Shown here: in pieces, positions 7,160 to 15,011 of the stretch
How positions within the stretch are numbered: the stretch's first letter is position 1
Layout of the letters: the number at the start of each line of letters is the position of its first letter
From: a virus
DNA: 64,000 nucleotides
Virus record (IMG/VR): IMGVR_UViG_3300044634_004833
Span: 62,001-126,000 of that record
Direction: 5' to 3' (one strand)
Made by a program: the position numbers and the translations under genes
Notes under the pieces: generated by a model
What the model was told of the DNA's origin: nothing
The model's input: only the letters and a program-made list of their open reading frames with translations
Database searches by the model: none

Positions 7160-7843
7160 ATTTTTTGCTGGCATATTATTTTCATAATCTTCTATTTTTT
7201 CCAAAGCATCAAATAGGTAGTGAGATGTCAAAGTAGACATTACTTTATCGCCTCTTAGGTCTTTTACTATCTCTAGTTGGCAAGATTCAACTCTATCATT
7301 GTAATTATGTGTTGTGAAATACTTATTCATATTGTTATATGAAGCGCCGTTATATTTATCTCCAGGAAAGCTACTGTAACATTTTACACCACAATTAATT
7401 AAATTACATATTACAAATCTTTTAAGATTCAAATTGCAACTTCTATCAGGAAAAGATTTGCTTTCACCATCTCCAAAAATCATTTCTAAATCTTTTTTGT
7501 TATATTTTGATCTAATATTATTGCTTGCGCCATGTATCCAAATTATAAAACATTTTTGATAAAATTTTAATATCGTGTTAACGCTTTGTATTATTGGATT
7601 GAGAAATTCTTTTTTTACATCATCTATTATATGAGAATAGTTATTGCAATCCGCTTGCTCAGATTTTATATCTAATGTTTTAGACTTTTTCCAACCATGA
7701 TTTATGACATAATTGCATCCTAGTAATTTGGCAGTTCTTTCTGTTATCAAATCTGTATTGTAATCATCTGATTTATTGCCGTGTGGGGCAACCAACAATA
7801 AAGGTTTTGCCCCATGTCCGATTGTTACTCTGGCGTTTCTCAT
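7139..7843 (-). CDS. N-formylglutamate amidohydrolase-like hydrolase
   Basis: 234 residues. LLLVAPHGNKSDDYNTDLIT near residue 15 resembles the metal-binding HG motif and threonine turn of N-formylglutamate amidohydrolases and related phage hydrolases. FIIWIHGASNN and a late SCQLEIVKDLR match the usual second histidine region and the QLE...R segment. Such enzymes are zinc-dependent amidases; here a peptide, formyl-amino-acid or poly-glutamate substrate would be possible. No signal peptide. It overlaps the convergent small gene by 21 bases. The assignment rests on motif spacing alone and is tentative. Confidence 0.5.
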   Translation of the reverse strand: MRNARVTIGHGAKPLLLVAPHGNKSDDYNTDLITERTAKLLGCNYVINHGWKKSKTLDIKSEQADCNNYSHIIDDVKKEFLNPIIQSVNTILKFYQKCFIIWIHGASNNIRSKYNKKDLEMIFGDGESKSFPDRSCNLNLKRFVICNLINCGVKCYSSFPGDKYNGASYNNMNKYFTTHNYNDRVESCQLEIVKDLRGDKVMSTLTSHYLFDALEKIEDYENNMPAKNSTYEVV

Positions 7844-7892
7844 ACTATATTTTATCCTTCGATTTAAATTTTTTTTAAAAGATCCAAAAATT

Positions 7893-7922
7893 GGTTGTTT
7901 TTTTTCTTGGATACCGTATCAT
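7893..7922 (+). promoter_or_regulatory. Sigma-70-like promoter before sigma-like gene 2
   Basis: GGTTGTTTT at 7893 and TATCAT at 7917-7922 are phased exactly as in the other copies, with ACCG before the -10 box. The transcript would start about 7929 and carry the shared leader element at 7945-7987. Confidence 0.6.
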
Positions 7923-7944
7923 TTAGGGATAAAAATCAAAGAAA

Positions 7945-7987
7945 GGGGGCTGCGATAAAAATTTTCTAATTGCTAGTGGCCATCGCA
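7945..7987 (+). ncRNA. Shared structured 5' leader element, copy A
   Basis: The leader contains CTGCGATAA (7950-7958) and TAGTGGCC (7974-7981), also found in the leaders at 36.1 and 48.6 kb. TGCGAT (7951-7956) can pair with ATCGCA (7982-7987), closing a hairpin around the variable middle. It lies between promoter and start codon, 59 bases before ATG 8040. I do not recognise it as a known riboswitch; a cis-acting RNA or protein-binding site is inferred. Confidence 0.5.
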
Positions 7988-8039
7988 AGGATTTGCGTGT
8001 TAACCATAATTCCGCCAGATTTAATAAGGAGGTGTCAAT

Positions 8040-8864
8040 ATGTACAAGACTTTTACCCTAGAAGAGCGTCAAGAAATAGCCCAAGCCAATATTCTTGCAA
8101 AGAGTTACTTTGATCAGATTGCTCAAAACTTTAAAAACTATTCTGAATTTGTTGCCCTTCTAAAAAAGGATTATTCTAAAATTTACGATATGTTGCCAAG
8201 TAATCTTAAAAGTAAGTTTTTTGATGATGTTATGATTTTAAAATTGCCTTTGAAGTATGAAGACAAAATGCAAGATGTTTGCAAAGGTATTATTTTGACT
8301 GCTGTTAAGCAAAGAAGCTTTAATGGCATGGATTACGACGAAGCTTATATTGAAGGAATGATTGGGGCAGACAAGGCCCTTTGGATGTACAGGGATAGCG
8401 CAATTAAGTTGCAAACATACGCCATGACTTGTGCTAGGAGTAGGTTGGCTGATTACAGAGAAAAGCAGTTTAATAGTAAGAAGAAAGCAAAGGAATATGG
8501 TTTCGAAGACTTTGACAAGGCTCCTATAACCAAAGAAGAAAAATATCTTGGAAGGGCTTTCCGCAAGAACACAACTGTAGTGGATGCGGTGTTAGACAAT
8601 GAAGAAGCAAAGATTAAGTTTGATGATTTGATAAACATGGCGTGTTCTGATGAGCTGGATTTAGAAATCGTCAAGAACTATTTGGAAAACAATAGGAAAG
8701 GTTCCGAATCAGTTTGGGTTGTAGATGTAATTCAATTCTTTGAGGGAAAGACAGGAAAGCCAATTAGCGCCAACGCTGTGCGTAAAAGGCTTGCGAAAAT
8801 TCAACAAAGGGCAAAAGACATTGCTGACAAAAAAGGCTTTAAAAAAGAAAATATTGTTCTTTAA
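8040..8864 (+). CDS. Sigma-factor-like protein 2
   Basis: 274 residues. YDEAYIEGMIGADKALWMY followed by KLQTYAMTCARSRLADYREK matches sigma region 2 (core binding and the F/L-x-S/T-Y-A segment). GKPISANAVRKRLAKIQQRA near the C-terminus could be a divergent region 4 helix-turn-helix. The N-terminal 90 residues are helical and unassigned. AAGGAGG seven bases upstream makes ATG 8040 secure. It has its own sigma-70-like promoter, a shared leader element and a strong terminator, so it is a single-gene unit. Possibly a late or middle promoter-specific factor; a T4 gp55-type role is a guess. Confidence 0.65.
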   Translation: MYKTFTLEERQEIAQANILAKSYFDQIAQNFKNYSEFVALLKKDYSKIYDMLPSNLKSKFFDDVMILKLPLKYEDKMQDVCKGIILTAVKQRSFNGMDYDEAYIEGMIGADKALWMYRDSAIKLQTYAMTCARSRLADYREKQFNSKKKAKEYGFEDFDKAPITKEEKYLGRAFRKNTTVVDAVLDNEEAKIKFDDLINMACSDELDLEIVKNYLENNRKGSESVWVVDVIQFFEGKTGKPISANAVRKRLAKIQQRAKDIADKKGFKKENIVL

Positions 8865-8894
8865 TTTGGCTTGGCCTTCTGATATTATTTGGTC

Positions 8895-8954
8895 ATTGGC
8901 ACCGGATGCAATAGGCAGGATCGCATAGTGCGATGCATCCGGTGCCAATTTTTT
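8895..8954 (+). terminator. Strong branched terminator after sigma-like gene 2
   Basis: ATTGGCACCGGATGC (8895-8909) pairs perfectly with GCATCCGGTGCCAAT (8935-8949) and is followed by TTTTTT. The loop holds a smaller hairpin, ATCGCA-TAG-TGCGAT. This is one of the most stable-looking structures in the window. Confidence 0.85.
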
Positions 8955-8964
8955 GGATAATAAA

Positions 8965-9153
8965 ATGACAGATGTTTCTTACGAATGGATGATGAGAATA
9001 ATGGAACTTAGGAAGTTCCCCGAGTTGGCTACTAAAGAAGATGTTCAAAAGCTAACCGATGACATCATTCTTTTGATATATGGTTTTAAAGAGAAGGCAA
9101 GCTATGTAGATATAGTATCACATATACAGGAAAGCCATGCACAACAGCCATGA
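8965..9153 (+). CDS. Small hypothetical protein (62 aa)
   Basis: Unrecognised helical protein (VSYEWMMRIMELRKFPELAT, then KLTDDIILLIYGFKEKASYV). ATG 8965 follows the terminator, with only a weak GGA upstream. The extended TTG start at 8953 lies inside the terminator T-run and was rejected. Its end overlaps the next gene by 17 bases, suggesting co-translation. Confidence 0.55.
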   Translation: MTDVSYEWMMRIMELRKFPELATKEDVQKLTDDIILLIYGFKEKASYVDIVSHIQESHAQQP

Positions 9154-9703
9154 GTTCTTAGATAAGATATGCAAAATTCTTCAAAGGCAAAAGCAAACTA
9201 AAATAAGTGGCAAATTAGAAAAGTTAACTGTTTTTAGAGTTTTGACAAATAAAAACAATTTCCCATATGAAATAGAATTAGATGATATAAAAATAGAGTC
9301 AGTTAATGAAACAAATGAAGATTTTGTCACTCTTGTAAAAAAAATAAACCCATTTTTTAATTTTAATGTAAGCAAAGAAAAGTTAAAGTATTATAAAAAA
9401 TATTATTTTATTACAAATAAAATTTATGAATCGGTTAAAAATTTATTTAACGAAAGACAATTGGTTTCATACTTTTCAATTTATGACATTACAAATCAAA
9501 CTGATATACTTTTGGATGAACATAGACAAAATGGCGCTAGTGATCAATCTTTGTTTAAAACTTTTGAAGAAGCAAAAAATTCGCTTTATGACTATTGCCA
9601 ACTGTATAATAATTTTGGGCTAGAAATGAAAGTTGCAATTCGCAAACATAATTTCATAGGCGATATTCTAGAAGAAACAACTATAGATGTCAGCGAACTG
9701 TGA
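9137..9703 (+). CDS. Hypothetical protein (188 aa)
   Basis: Unrecognised. Lys/Asn/Phe-rich, with an N-terminal helix (SHEFLDKICKILQRQK), a charged middle and a C-terminal part with FEEAKNSLYDYCQLYN and a strand-like GDILEETTIDVSEL. No signal peptide, membrane segment or known motif. AGGAAAG upstream of ATG 9137 is a reasonable ribosome site. It lies between the 62-residue gene and the GMP-reductase-like gene with short overlaps on either side. Confidence 0.65.
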   Translation: MHNSHEFLDKICKILQRQKQTKISGKLEKLTVFRVLTNKNNFPYEIELDDIKIESVNETNEDFVTLVKKINPFFNFNVSKEKLKYYKKYYFITNKIYESVKNLFNERQLVSYFSIYDITNQTDILLDEHRQNGASDQSLFKTFEEAKNSLYDYCQLYNNFGLEMKVAIRKHNFIGDILEETTIDVSEL

Positions 9704-9710
9704 GGCACAA

Positions 9711-10712
9711 ATGCAAATTGAAAAAGAAGTCAAACTAGATTTCAATGATGTTTTAATCAAACCAAGGCCCAGCGAATTAAAAAGTAGAGCAGAAGTAAAC
9801 CTAGAAGTTTCTTATTTGTGCAAGCATGCCAATAGAATAATAGCCGGGTTTCCTTTAATTGTAGCAAACATGAGTTGTGTTGGCACAATTCCTATGGCAA
9901 AAGCATTGCATAATTATGGATTTTTTGTTGCACTACATAAATTTATAGAAGAAAAAAGATTGGTAGAGTTTTATAACTCCATAGAAAGTCAAAATTCTTT
10001 TTATACTCTTGGTTTGAACGATGATTTGGAAAAATTGGACAGAGTAATAGATTCTTCTAAATATTTAAATAAAATAAACCTTGATGTTGCAAATGGATAC
10101 ATGTATAGTTTTTTAGATTATATAAAGAAAATAAGACAAAGATATCCTAATTTTATTATAATGGCTGGCAATGTAGCAACACCAGAAGGTGTAGAAAACA
10201 TTGTAAAAGCTGGAGCTGATATAGCTAAGTGCGGAATTGCAAATGGTGGCCATTGCGAAACAAAAAACAAAGCTGGAATTGGTTATAAACAATTTTCTGT
10301 ATCAGTTGAATGTGGTCAAGCAGCTAATGAATTGAATGCCCTTTGTTGTTCCGATGGGGGTTCTAAATCTCCTGCAGACATATGCAAGGCTTTGGGAGGC
10401 GGTAGCCATTTCGTTATGGCCGGGGGGCTTTTTGCAGCCACAGATGAATGTGAATCAGAATGGAAAGAAGAGAATGGCATTAAGAAAATGCTTATGTATG
10501 GCATGTCTAGCAAGGTGGCTAATGACAAATACTGTGGCGGATTAAAATCTTACAGAGCATCAGAAGGAAGAGAATCATGGATTGATTACAAAGGACCAGT
10601 TTCTCATATAGCTGTTGATATTAGAGGTGGCGTAGCAAGTTGTTGCACCTATACAAATACAAAAAATTTAGAGAATCTTAGAAAAAACTGCATATTTACG
10701 ATTGGAAAGTGA
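9711..10712 (+). CDS. guaC: GMP reductase / IMP dehydrogenase family enzyme
   Basis: TIM-barrel oxidoreductase of purine salvage. DFNDVLIKPRPSELKSR at the start is the family N-terminal signature. IIMAGNVATPEGVENIVKAG is the phosphate-binding strand-loop, and KCGIANGGHCETK contains the catalytic cysteine loop. CCSDGGSKSPADICKALGGG is the second phosphate-binding region. The 333-residue length and absent CBS domains favour GMP reductase (GMP + NADPH to IMP + ammonia) over IMP dehydrogenase. ATG 9711 has GAGG five bases upstream; ATG 9687 lies inside the previous gene. In a phage it would adjust purine pools for DNA synthesis. Confidence 0.85.
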   Translation: MQIEKEVKLDFNDVLIKPRPSELKSRAEVNLEVSYLCKHANRIIAGFPLIVANMSCVGTIPMAKALHNYGFFVALHKFIEEKRLVEFYNSIESQNSFYTLGLNDDLEKLDRVIDSSKYLNKINLDVANGYMYSFLDYIKKIRQRYPNFIIMAGNVATPEGVENIVKAGADIAKCGIANGGHCETKNKAGIGYKQFSVSVECGQAANELNALCCSDGGSKSPADICKALGGGSHFVMAGGLFAATDECESEWKEENGIKKMLMYGMSSKVANDKYCGGLKSYRASEGRESWIDYKGPVSHIAVDIRGGVASCCTYTNTKNLENLRKNCIFTIGK

Positions 10713-10716
10713 AATA

Positions 10717-10845
10717 ATGAATGAGCAAGATCAAAGTCATCTCGAATACTTGACAGCAATTATATTTTTTATTATTCCTGTTGGTCTTTTAATGAACTCA
10801 ATAGTTCTTAAATTTTGTTTGTGGATTCTAAATTTGCATTCGTAA
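10717..10845 (+). CDS. 42-residue single-pass membrane peptide
   Basis: A short frame just behind guaC begins MNEQDQSHLEYL and runs into one hydrophobic segment (TAIIFFIIPVGLLMNSIVL), ending LNLHS. It is a likely inner-membrane peptide with the N-terminus outside or inside undetermined. The ribosome site is weak (GGAAAG ten bases upstream, in the guaC end). Small phage membrane peptides often act in lysis control or superinfection exclusion, but nothing specific supports either here. Confidence 0.5.
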   Translation: MNEQDQSHLEYLTAIIFFIIPVGLLMNSIVLKFCLWILNLHS

Positions 10846-10864
10846 ATACATCAAGGTGATAAAA

Positions 10865-11254
10865 ATGATTAGTTTAAATGAATACAAAGAAGTGGGAAGT
10901 TTTTCAGGTCTTGTTTCTAAGTTTTTTGAAGCGAGAGATTTCGCTCATAGAGTTCATTTGTTGGCGAAAAATAAATCATACGCTGAACATAAAGCATTAG
11001 GATCTTTTTACGAAGATTTAATTGGTTTGGTAGACAACCTATATGAGACTCATGCAGGACAGTATGGCCCAGCCAAATTTGATTTTAATAAGATTCCCGA
11101 TGGAGATGCCACAGAATATCTTGAGTCTTTGGGAAAAATATGTGTAGCTGGCCATTCTTCTATTGATAAAAAAGATACCCATCTACACAATATTTTAGAT
11201 GAAATTACAGCTTTGGTTTATCACACATTGTATAAGTTAAAAAATTTGAAATAA
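10865..11254 (+). CDS. Dps/ferritin-like small helical protein
   Basis: 129 residues. FAHRVHLLAKNKSYAEHKAL continuing to GSFYEDLIGLVDNLYET has the H...H..L..FY....VD...E pattern of Dps-type four-helix proteins and of phage families thought to share that fold. Dps proteins bind iron and can protect DNA. Metal binding here is an inference from the spaced His, Asp and Glu. The start MISLNEYKEV is weakly similar to the capsid-targeting-like motif. ATG 10865 has AAGGTG upstream; GTG 10856 was rejected. Confidence 0.6.
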   Translation: MISLNEYKEVGSFSGLVSKFFEARDFAHRVHLLAKNKSYAEHKALGSFYEDLIGLVDNLYETHAGQYGPAKFDFNKIPDGDATEYLESLGKICVAGHSSIDKKDTHLHNILDEITALVYHTLYKLKNLK

Positions 11255-11255
11255 T

Positions 11256-11519
11256 TCACAACTTTGCTTTTTTTAACTTTTTATAGTAGTTAGAATCTTC
11301 TTTAAGATGTGCTAATGCAATCTTCAATATTCTTTCCTCATGTCCTTCGATAACATCAAGCTTTTTAATAGACATATGTTCTTTTTCAGTGTTAACGCCA
11401 GAAACTAATTCCTCTTTACTAAAATTAGAAATATTTAGCTTTGCTTTTTTAGCTATATTTTCAATGTCTTTATAATCAAATTTTTTAGATTCTATTAAAA
11501 TCCACTCTTTGAATTTCAT
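11256..11519 (-). CDS. DUF5661-like small protein with capsid-targeting-like start
   Basis: 87 residues. It begins MKFKEWILIES, one of the clearest F-x-E-W-I-x-x-E examples. The body has EELVSGVNTEKEHMSIKKLD and ALAHLKEDSNYYKKL, matching from memory the phage family DUF5661 (G-x-x-x-E-x-E-H, then HL-x-E-x-x-x-YY-x-x-L). It lies downstream of the 88-residue gene and probably shares its TATAAATA promoter. Function unknown; packaging into the head is inferred from the N-terminus. Confidence 0.75.
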   Translation of the reverse strand: MKFKEWILIESKKFDYKDIENIAKKAKLNISNFSKEELVSGVNTEKEHMSIKKLDVIEGHEERILKIALAHLKEDSNYYKKLKKAKL

Positions 11520-11527
11520 TTTTTTCC

Positions 11528-11794
11528 TTAACGCATTTCTGCTGTCAACCAGTTGTAAACTTCTTCAACATCATCTTTTGATGTCGCAATATGATCATTT
11601 GCCCAATCATGGCCATTTTGAAGCATTTTATCTACTTTTTCAGGATCAAGTGATAACATGTGGTCAACTCTGTCTTTAATAGTTTTTAAATTGTTGAAAA
11701 ACATGTAGTGTTGAACATCATGATCTTTTTCATAATCATGACTTTCTTTGAGTAGTCCTGCCAATATTAGTAGTTCTTTATTTTCTTTTTGCAT
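11528..11794 (-). CDS. Small hypothetical phage protein (88 aa)
   Basis: Helical acidic protein with LLILAGLLKESHDYEKDH at the start and GHDWANDHIATSKDDVEEVY near the end. The second motif looks familiar from small proteins of T4-like phages, but I cannot name a family with certainty. An exact TATAAATA box lies 16 bases upstream and GGGGGA precedes the ATG. It is the first gene of a two-gene late-type unit with the DUF5661-like gene. Confidence 0.7.
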   Translation of the reverse strand: MQKENKELLILAGLLKESHDYEKDHDVQHYMFFNNLKTIKDRVDHMLSLDPEKVDKMLQNGHDWANDHIATSKDDVEEVYNWLTAEMR

Positions 11795-11809
11795 AAATCC
11801 CCCTGAAAA

Positions 11810-11817
11810 TATTTATA
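11810..11817 (-). promoter_or_regulatory. T4-late-type promoter TATAAATA (minus)
   Basis: Exact TATAAATA read on the minus strand, 16 bases before ATG 11794. T4 late promoters consist of this box alone. It lies 8 bases from the start of the divergent sigma-70-like promoter at 11825. Confidence 0.6.
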
Positions 11818-11824
11818 ATCTGGC

Positions 11825-11854
11825 GGTTGTTTTTGAAATAGTAGCCCCTATAAT
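11825..11854 (+). promoter_or_regulatory. Sigma-70-like promoter before the GC-rich secreted gene
   Basis: GGTTGTTTTT at 11825, CCCC, then TATAAT at 11849-11854: one of the best copies of the family. It drives the gene starting at 11932. Confidence 0.7.
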
Positions 11855-11931
11855 ATAATCTGTGGCAAGCATACTGTATGTTTGCAAATTAAAATTTGAT
11901 TTTTATATAGAGAAGAAAGGTGGGTAACCAC

Positions 11932-12342
11932 ATGCGTAATTTTATTTTTGCTTTGACTGTTTCTGTTGTTTCTTTGGCTGGCGTTCAGGCTGGCGATGCT
12001 CCCAAGGCCCAAGCTGCTCCTGCTGCCAAGGCTGCTGTCGCTTCCTGTGATTGCCAACCAGCAACTGCTGCTCGTCGTCCTCTTCTGGGTCGCCGTAACG
12101 CTTGCGCTGAGACCGTTCTAGTCGAAGGCACCAAGAAGGTCACCGTCCTTGAGCCTAAGAAGGTTCTGGTCGAAAAGACCGTTATGGTTCCTGTCCAGAA
12201 GGAAGTCAAGACCGTGACTCCAGTTAAGGTTGTTGCTGCTCCTGTTTGTTGCAGCACGGCTGCTGTAGCACCAGCTCGTCGTCTTGGCCTCCGCACCCGT
12301 GGCGTTGTGGCTGGCGTTTCTGACTGCGCTAACTGCAAGTAA
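11932..12342 (+). CDS. GC-rich secreted Ala/Val/Cys-rich protein
   Basis: 136 residues. MRNFIFALTVSVVSLAGVQA is a clear signal peptide with an A-x-A-type cleavage site. The mature part is Ala-rich with C-D-C and CC cysteines, RRPLLGRRN, and a repetitive Lys/Val stretch (KKVTVLEPKKVLVEKT, then VPVQKEVKTVTPVKVV) that should form a beta or fibrous segment. Its codons are strikingly rich in G and C (GCC, GTC, AAG, CGT) compared with every neighbour. This suggests recent capture, probably from the host. AAGGTGGG precedes ATG 11932. It has its own promoter and terminator. Surface function unknown. Confidence 0.8.
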   Translation: MRNFIFALTVSVVSLAGVQAGDAPKAQAAPAAKAAVASCDCQPATAARRPLLGRRNACAETVLVEGTKKVTVLEPKKVLVEKTVMVPVQKEVKTVTPVKVVAAPVCCSTAAVAPARRLGLRTRGVVAGVSDCANCK

Positions 12343-12370
12343 ATCTTGCGTTGTTATTGCTCTTGAATTA

Positions 12371-12412
12371 AAGGTGTAGAGCTTTACAATAAAGCTCTAC
12401 ACCTTTTCTTTT
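12371..12412 (+). terminator. Rho-independent terminator after the secreted gene
   Basis: AAGGTGTAGAGCTTT (12371-12385) pairs with AAAGCTCTACACCTT (12391-12405) around a five-base loop, followed by TTCTTTT. Confidence 0.85.
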
Positions 12413-12424
12413 AGGAGCGTTATT

Positions 12425-12871
12425 ATGTTGGTAGCCATTCTTCTAATTTTAGGCCAGCAGCCACTACCTGCTATGGTAGTATCCATGCCTTTTATAAAGG
12501 CAGATACAATCTGTAAAAATAATCAAAATGAAACAGATAAGACTTTGTTTAGTGACAAGTGTTTAGACAATATGGCTAAAAACTACAAGCCTGTGAAAAT
12601 TTATTATGCTATGTATGGGGTTGATGGCAAAGAAGATATAATTCCTCTAGGAACTGTTTCGTGTATCTATATAACAAAAAACACCATTTATGCAAGGTGC
12701 GAGTTTGATGTTGCTCCTCCAAAAAATATAAAAGATTATATTTGCAACGCCAAACCATATGCTGGAAAAGGTGATTTTGATTTTTCAGACAATTGTATCT
12801 ATACAATCAATAAGGCCGAAATTAAATATTTTGTATTAAGGCCTAAAAATAAAGCTATTATTTTCGAATGA
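12425..12871 (+). CDS. Secreted or membrane-anchored hypothetical protein
   Basis: 148 residues. The N-terminus MLVAILLILGQQPLPAMVVS looks like a signal or anchor sequence. The mature part has six cysteines (TICKNN, DKCLDN, VSCIYI, ARCEFD, YICNAK, DNCIYT), which may form disulfides in the periplasm or outside the cell. No family is recognised. AGGAG lies seven bases before the ATG. It follows the GC-rich secreted gene after a terminator, but its own base composition is ordinary for the window. Confidence 0.65.
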   Translation: MLVAILLILGQQPLPAMVVSMPFIKADTICKNNQNETDKTLFSDKCLDNMAKNYKPVKIYYAMYGVDGKEDIIPLGTVSCIYITKNTIYARCEFDVAPPKNIKDYICNAKPYAGKGDFDFSDNCIYTINKAEIKYFVLRPKNKAIIFE

Positions 12872-13552
12872 TCAACTGGTATGAAACCAAATTGAGAAGG
12901 TCACATGTTCTTTAGCAAGATATGTGACCTTTAATAATTTGTATAGTTCGTCAGCCAAAAGCACTCCTGCTTTATAATCGGAAGGATAGTGTAGTCCAGC
13001 AAGAATTCTATTCTTTCCCATGCTCTTGCCAAGTTCACTCAATTCGGGTTTTTTCTCTGGAAACATATGGCCCAAAACTTTGGCTGCTAATGCGCCAAAT
13101 GTAGCATGACCGCTTGGGTAAGATGCTGTACTAGCTGTTTTTGATGGGAATATTTTAAATTGCTCCCCCATTTTAGATGCCAAAAAGGCTGGTCTGGGTC
13201 TGTCATATTTCTTTTTGTAGTGCTTTACCGCAATTTCTGTATCCATTTCTAGCAGATAGATGAACTTTTCTAAAGTGGGATCGTCAATTTTTAAGGCATC
13301 ATAAAAAATCGTATTTAGTCTAGGCCAGTATCCATCTTGTTCTTTTATTTCTTTTTTCTGTTTGGTTGTTAATGATTTGAAAGACTTCTCAATCAGCTTT
13401 AGTTCTTCAAAAGTTTCTTTTGAATCGTTAGCAGGAGGATCTGGCAATTTAATTTTATCCCAAGAATCTTCAAATATTTGAATTTTCTTTTTTGGAACAT
13501 CGTAATAATCACGATGTTTCATATCTGAATCTTTTAGATTTTTAATATCCAT
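12872..13552 (-). CDS. PAP2-family acid phosphatase
   Basis: 226 residues with all three PAP2 signature motifs: KKKYDRPRP near residue 112, SYPSGHATFG near 145 and NRILAGLHYPSD near 180. These form the vanadate-binding phosphatase site with the catalytic histidine. Spacing resembles class A nonspecific acid phosphatases. Unlike those, no signal peptide is seen, so it would act in the cytoplasm or be carried in the virion. It is the last gene of a minus-strand operon that starts near 16.8 kb. Substrate unknown; phosphate esters, polyprenyl phosphates or nucleotides are possible. Confidence 0.85.
   Translation of the reverse strand: MDIKNLKDSDMKHRDYYDVPKKKIQIFEDSWDKIKLPDPPANDSKETFEELKLIEKSFKSLTTKQKKEIKEQDGYWPRLNTIFYDALKIDDPTLEKFIYLLEMDTEIAVKHYKKKYDRPRPAFLASKMGEQFKIFPSKTASTASYPSGHATFGALAAKVLGHMFPEKKPELSELGKSMGKNRILAGLHYPSDYKAGVLLADELYKLLKVTYLAKEHVTFSIWFHTS
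12897..12932 (+). terminator. Hairpin able to end plus-strand transcription
   Basis: AAGGTCACAT (12897-12906) pairs with ATGTGACCTT (12922-12931), 26 bases after the stop at 12871. The loop is long (about 15 bases) and the T-run is short. It overlaps the C-terminal coding part of the PAP2 gene on the other strand. Confidence 0.4.
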
Positions 13553-13555
13553 GCA

Positions 13556-14569
13556 TTATTTATTAGTGTGATTAATAATTGCATCAACATCTTCTATTTT
13601 TGATTCAATAATGTGTGCATGTGATAGATTTAAATTTTTGTAAAAGTCACGATACCTCATCAAGTCATACTTGGCTTCAAGGGCCAATTTGATTACGGTG
13701 GGACTTGGTTTTCTTGGCCGTTTGCTAAGTACAAGTTTTATTAATTTGGGGGTGTAATTATCATGATTGCTGATATTACCCAAATAAGTCCTTATTACAT
13801 AGGCAAGCCCTGAATATCCTTTGTCTATGATGTATTCCAAGCAAAATACAGAATAATTACGGGTAAACACCTCGGCCATTGTTTGAAGGTTATGTGGATT
13901 GATTTTATTGAAAATCATAGTCTGCAAGAAGTCAATGACTTTTTGCTGGCAAATATTTGAGCCAAAAATTGTAGTATTAAATACTATTGGATCAATCTTT
14001 TTATCTGTATAAAGGAAATATTTTAATGCCTTAAGCTTTTCTTCATCAGTATAAGCAGAATTGTGGACAATCAAATGTAAAACACTAATATCAATTGGCA
14101 AGTGTGGTCTATTCTGAGGCCAGCAATAAAATGATAGAAGTATGTCTATTACATACATAGTATCATTTTTTTCTATTTTGCCTTCATCTAGAAAGCTCAT
14201 GAAGTGGTAAATTATTTCTGTGTCCAATTTATTAAGATTTTTATATTTAATTGCATAGTATGCACCATCTTCGGTATCGAGTAATTCGTTAAATCTTTCT
14301 GTGCTTTCCTTGCAAGTTTCTAGTAGCAATTTTATAGCTTGTTCCAAGTAATCATCAGGATAAGATTCATCATGCAAATCTTGATAATTGCAAAATTTAA
14401 TAAAGTCTTTTCTGCTTTTTATGTCAAAATATTTGAAAGAAGAATCGTTAAGCATAAGATGCAAGGCATTTACTACTTTTCCTTCATTTACATTTTCTGT
14501 AAAAGATAGATACATAAAAGATTTAGTAGCGTATATTTCTGGACTGATTGTAGTATTTGCTGGGCACAT
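13556..14569 (-). CDS. Large helical hypothetical protein (337 aa)
   Basis: Unrecognised. Predicted almost entirely helical with repeat-like spacing of Leu and Tyr (VIDFLQTMIFNKINPHNLQT, SVFCLEYIIDKGYSG, TPKLIKLVLSKRPRKPSPTV), reminiscent of ankyrin- or HEAT-type solenoids, though no canonical repeat is clear. No catalytic motif, signal or membrane segment. It lies four bases before the PAP2 gene and ten after the 135-residue gene in the same minus-strand operon. Confidence 0.7.
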   Translation of the reverse strand: MCPANTTISPEIYATKSFMYLSFTENVNEGKVVNALHLMLNDSSFKYFDIKSRKDFIKFCNYQDLHDESYPDDYLEQAIKLLLETCKESTERFNELLDTEDGAYYAIKYKNLNKLDTEIIYHFMSFLDEGKIEKNDTMYVIDILLSFYCWPQNRPHLPIDISVLHLIVHNSAYTDEEKLKALKYFLYTDKKIDPIVFNTTIFGSNICQQKVIDFLQTMIFNKINPHNLQTMAEVFTRNYSVFCLEYIIDKGYSGLAYVIRTYLGNISNHDNYTPKLIKLVLSKRPRKPSPTVIKLALEAKYDLMRYRDFYKNLNLSHAHIIESKIEDVDAIINHTNK

Positions 14570-14579
14570 ATAATATTTC

Positions 14580-14987
14580 TCACAATGTGGGTGAAATCAA
14601 CTTCAGTATATCTGCCGAAATTTTTGGTATAGTTGCAGATCTGTTTTTGTTGTGTTTTAACATTTTTTGATGAGGCACGGCTTGTATTCCTTGCCTAATA
14701 TCTCCAACATGCCATACGACATCTCCCAAGCAAATCTTTTCTTCAGAAACATAAATTTTTTGAGTTTCAAATATATTTTTTTTATTTCTTTCTACGATTG
14801 CTTTTTTTAGGTCATCAGAATAGTAATGCAATATTTTTATAGTTTCTTTTATGCCGATGGAGGATATTGCTCCGAATGGCTGATAAATGTTTAAAATTTC
14901 AAATGCTTTTTTTAACTTTTCAAGAAGGATTGGGTTACGAGTAAGGGGAATGTCCCCTTCGACTTTAAATGGCCTATGTTTAAGCAT
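14580..14987 (-). CDS. Hypothetical protein (135 aa)
   Basis: Unrecognised basic protein. LLEKLKKAFEILNIYQPFGA and KILHYYSDDLKKAIVERNKK are likely helices, followed by EKICLGDVVWHVGDIRQG, which looks like a short beta element. GGAAAA upstream is a modest ribosome site. It sits in the middle of the 16.8-12.9 kb minus-strand operon. Confidence 0.6.
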   Translation of the reverse strand: MLKHRPFKVEGDIPLTRNPILLEKLKKAFEILNIYQPFGAISSIGIKETIKILHYYSDDLKKAIVERNKKNIFETQKIYVSEEKICLGDVVWHVGDIRQGIQAVPHQKMLKHNKNRSATIPKISADILKLISPTL

Positions 14988-15011
14988 ATTTTCCTTCTTT
15001 CCGCTATTGGT

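Noticed and set aside
11985-12338. 117-residue minus-strand frame opposite the GC-rich secreted gene
   Set aside because: Arg/Ala/Thr-rich shadow of a GC-rich gene; the plus-strand gene has signal peptide, promoter and ribosome site.
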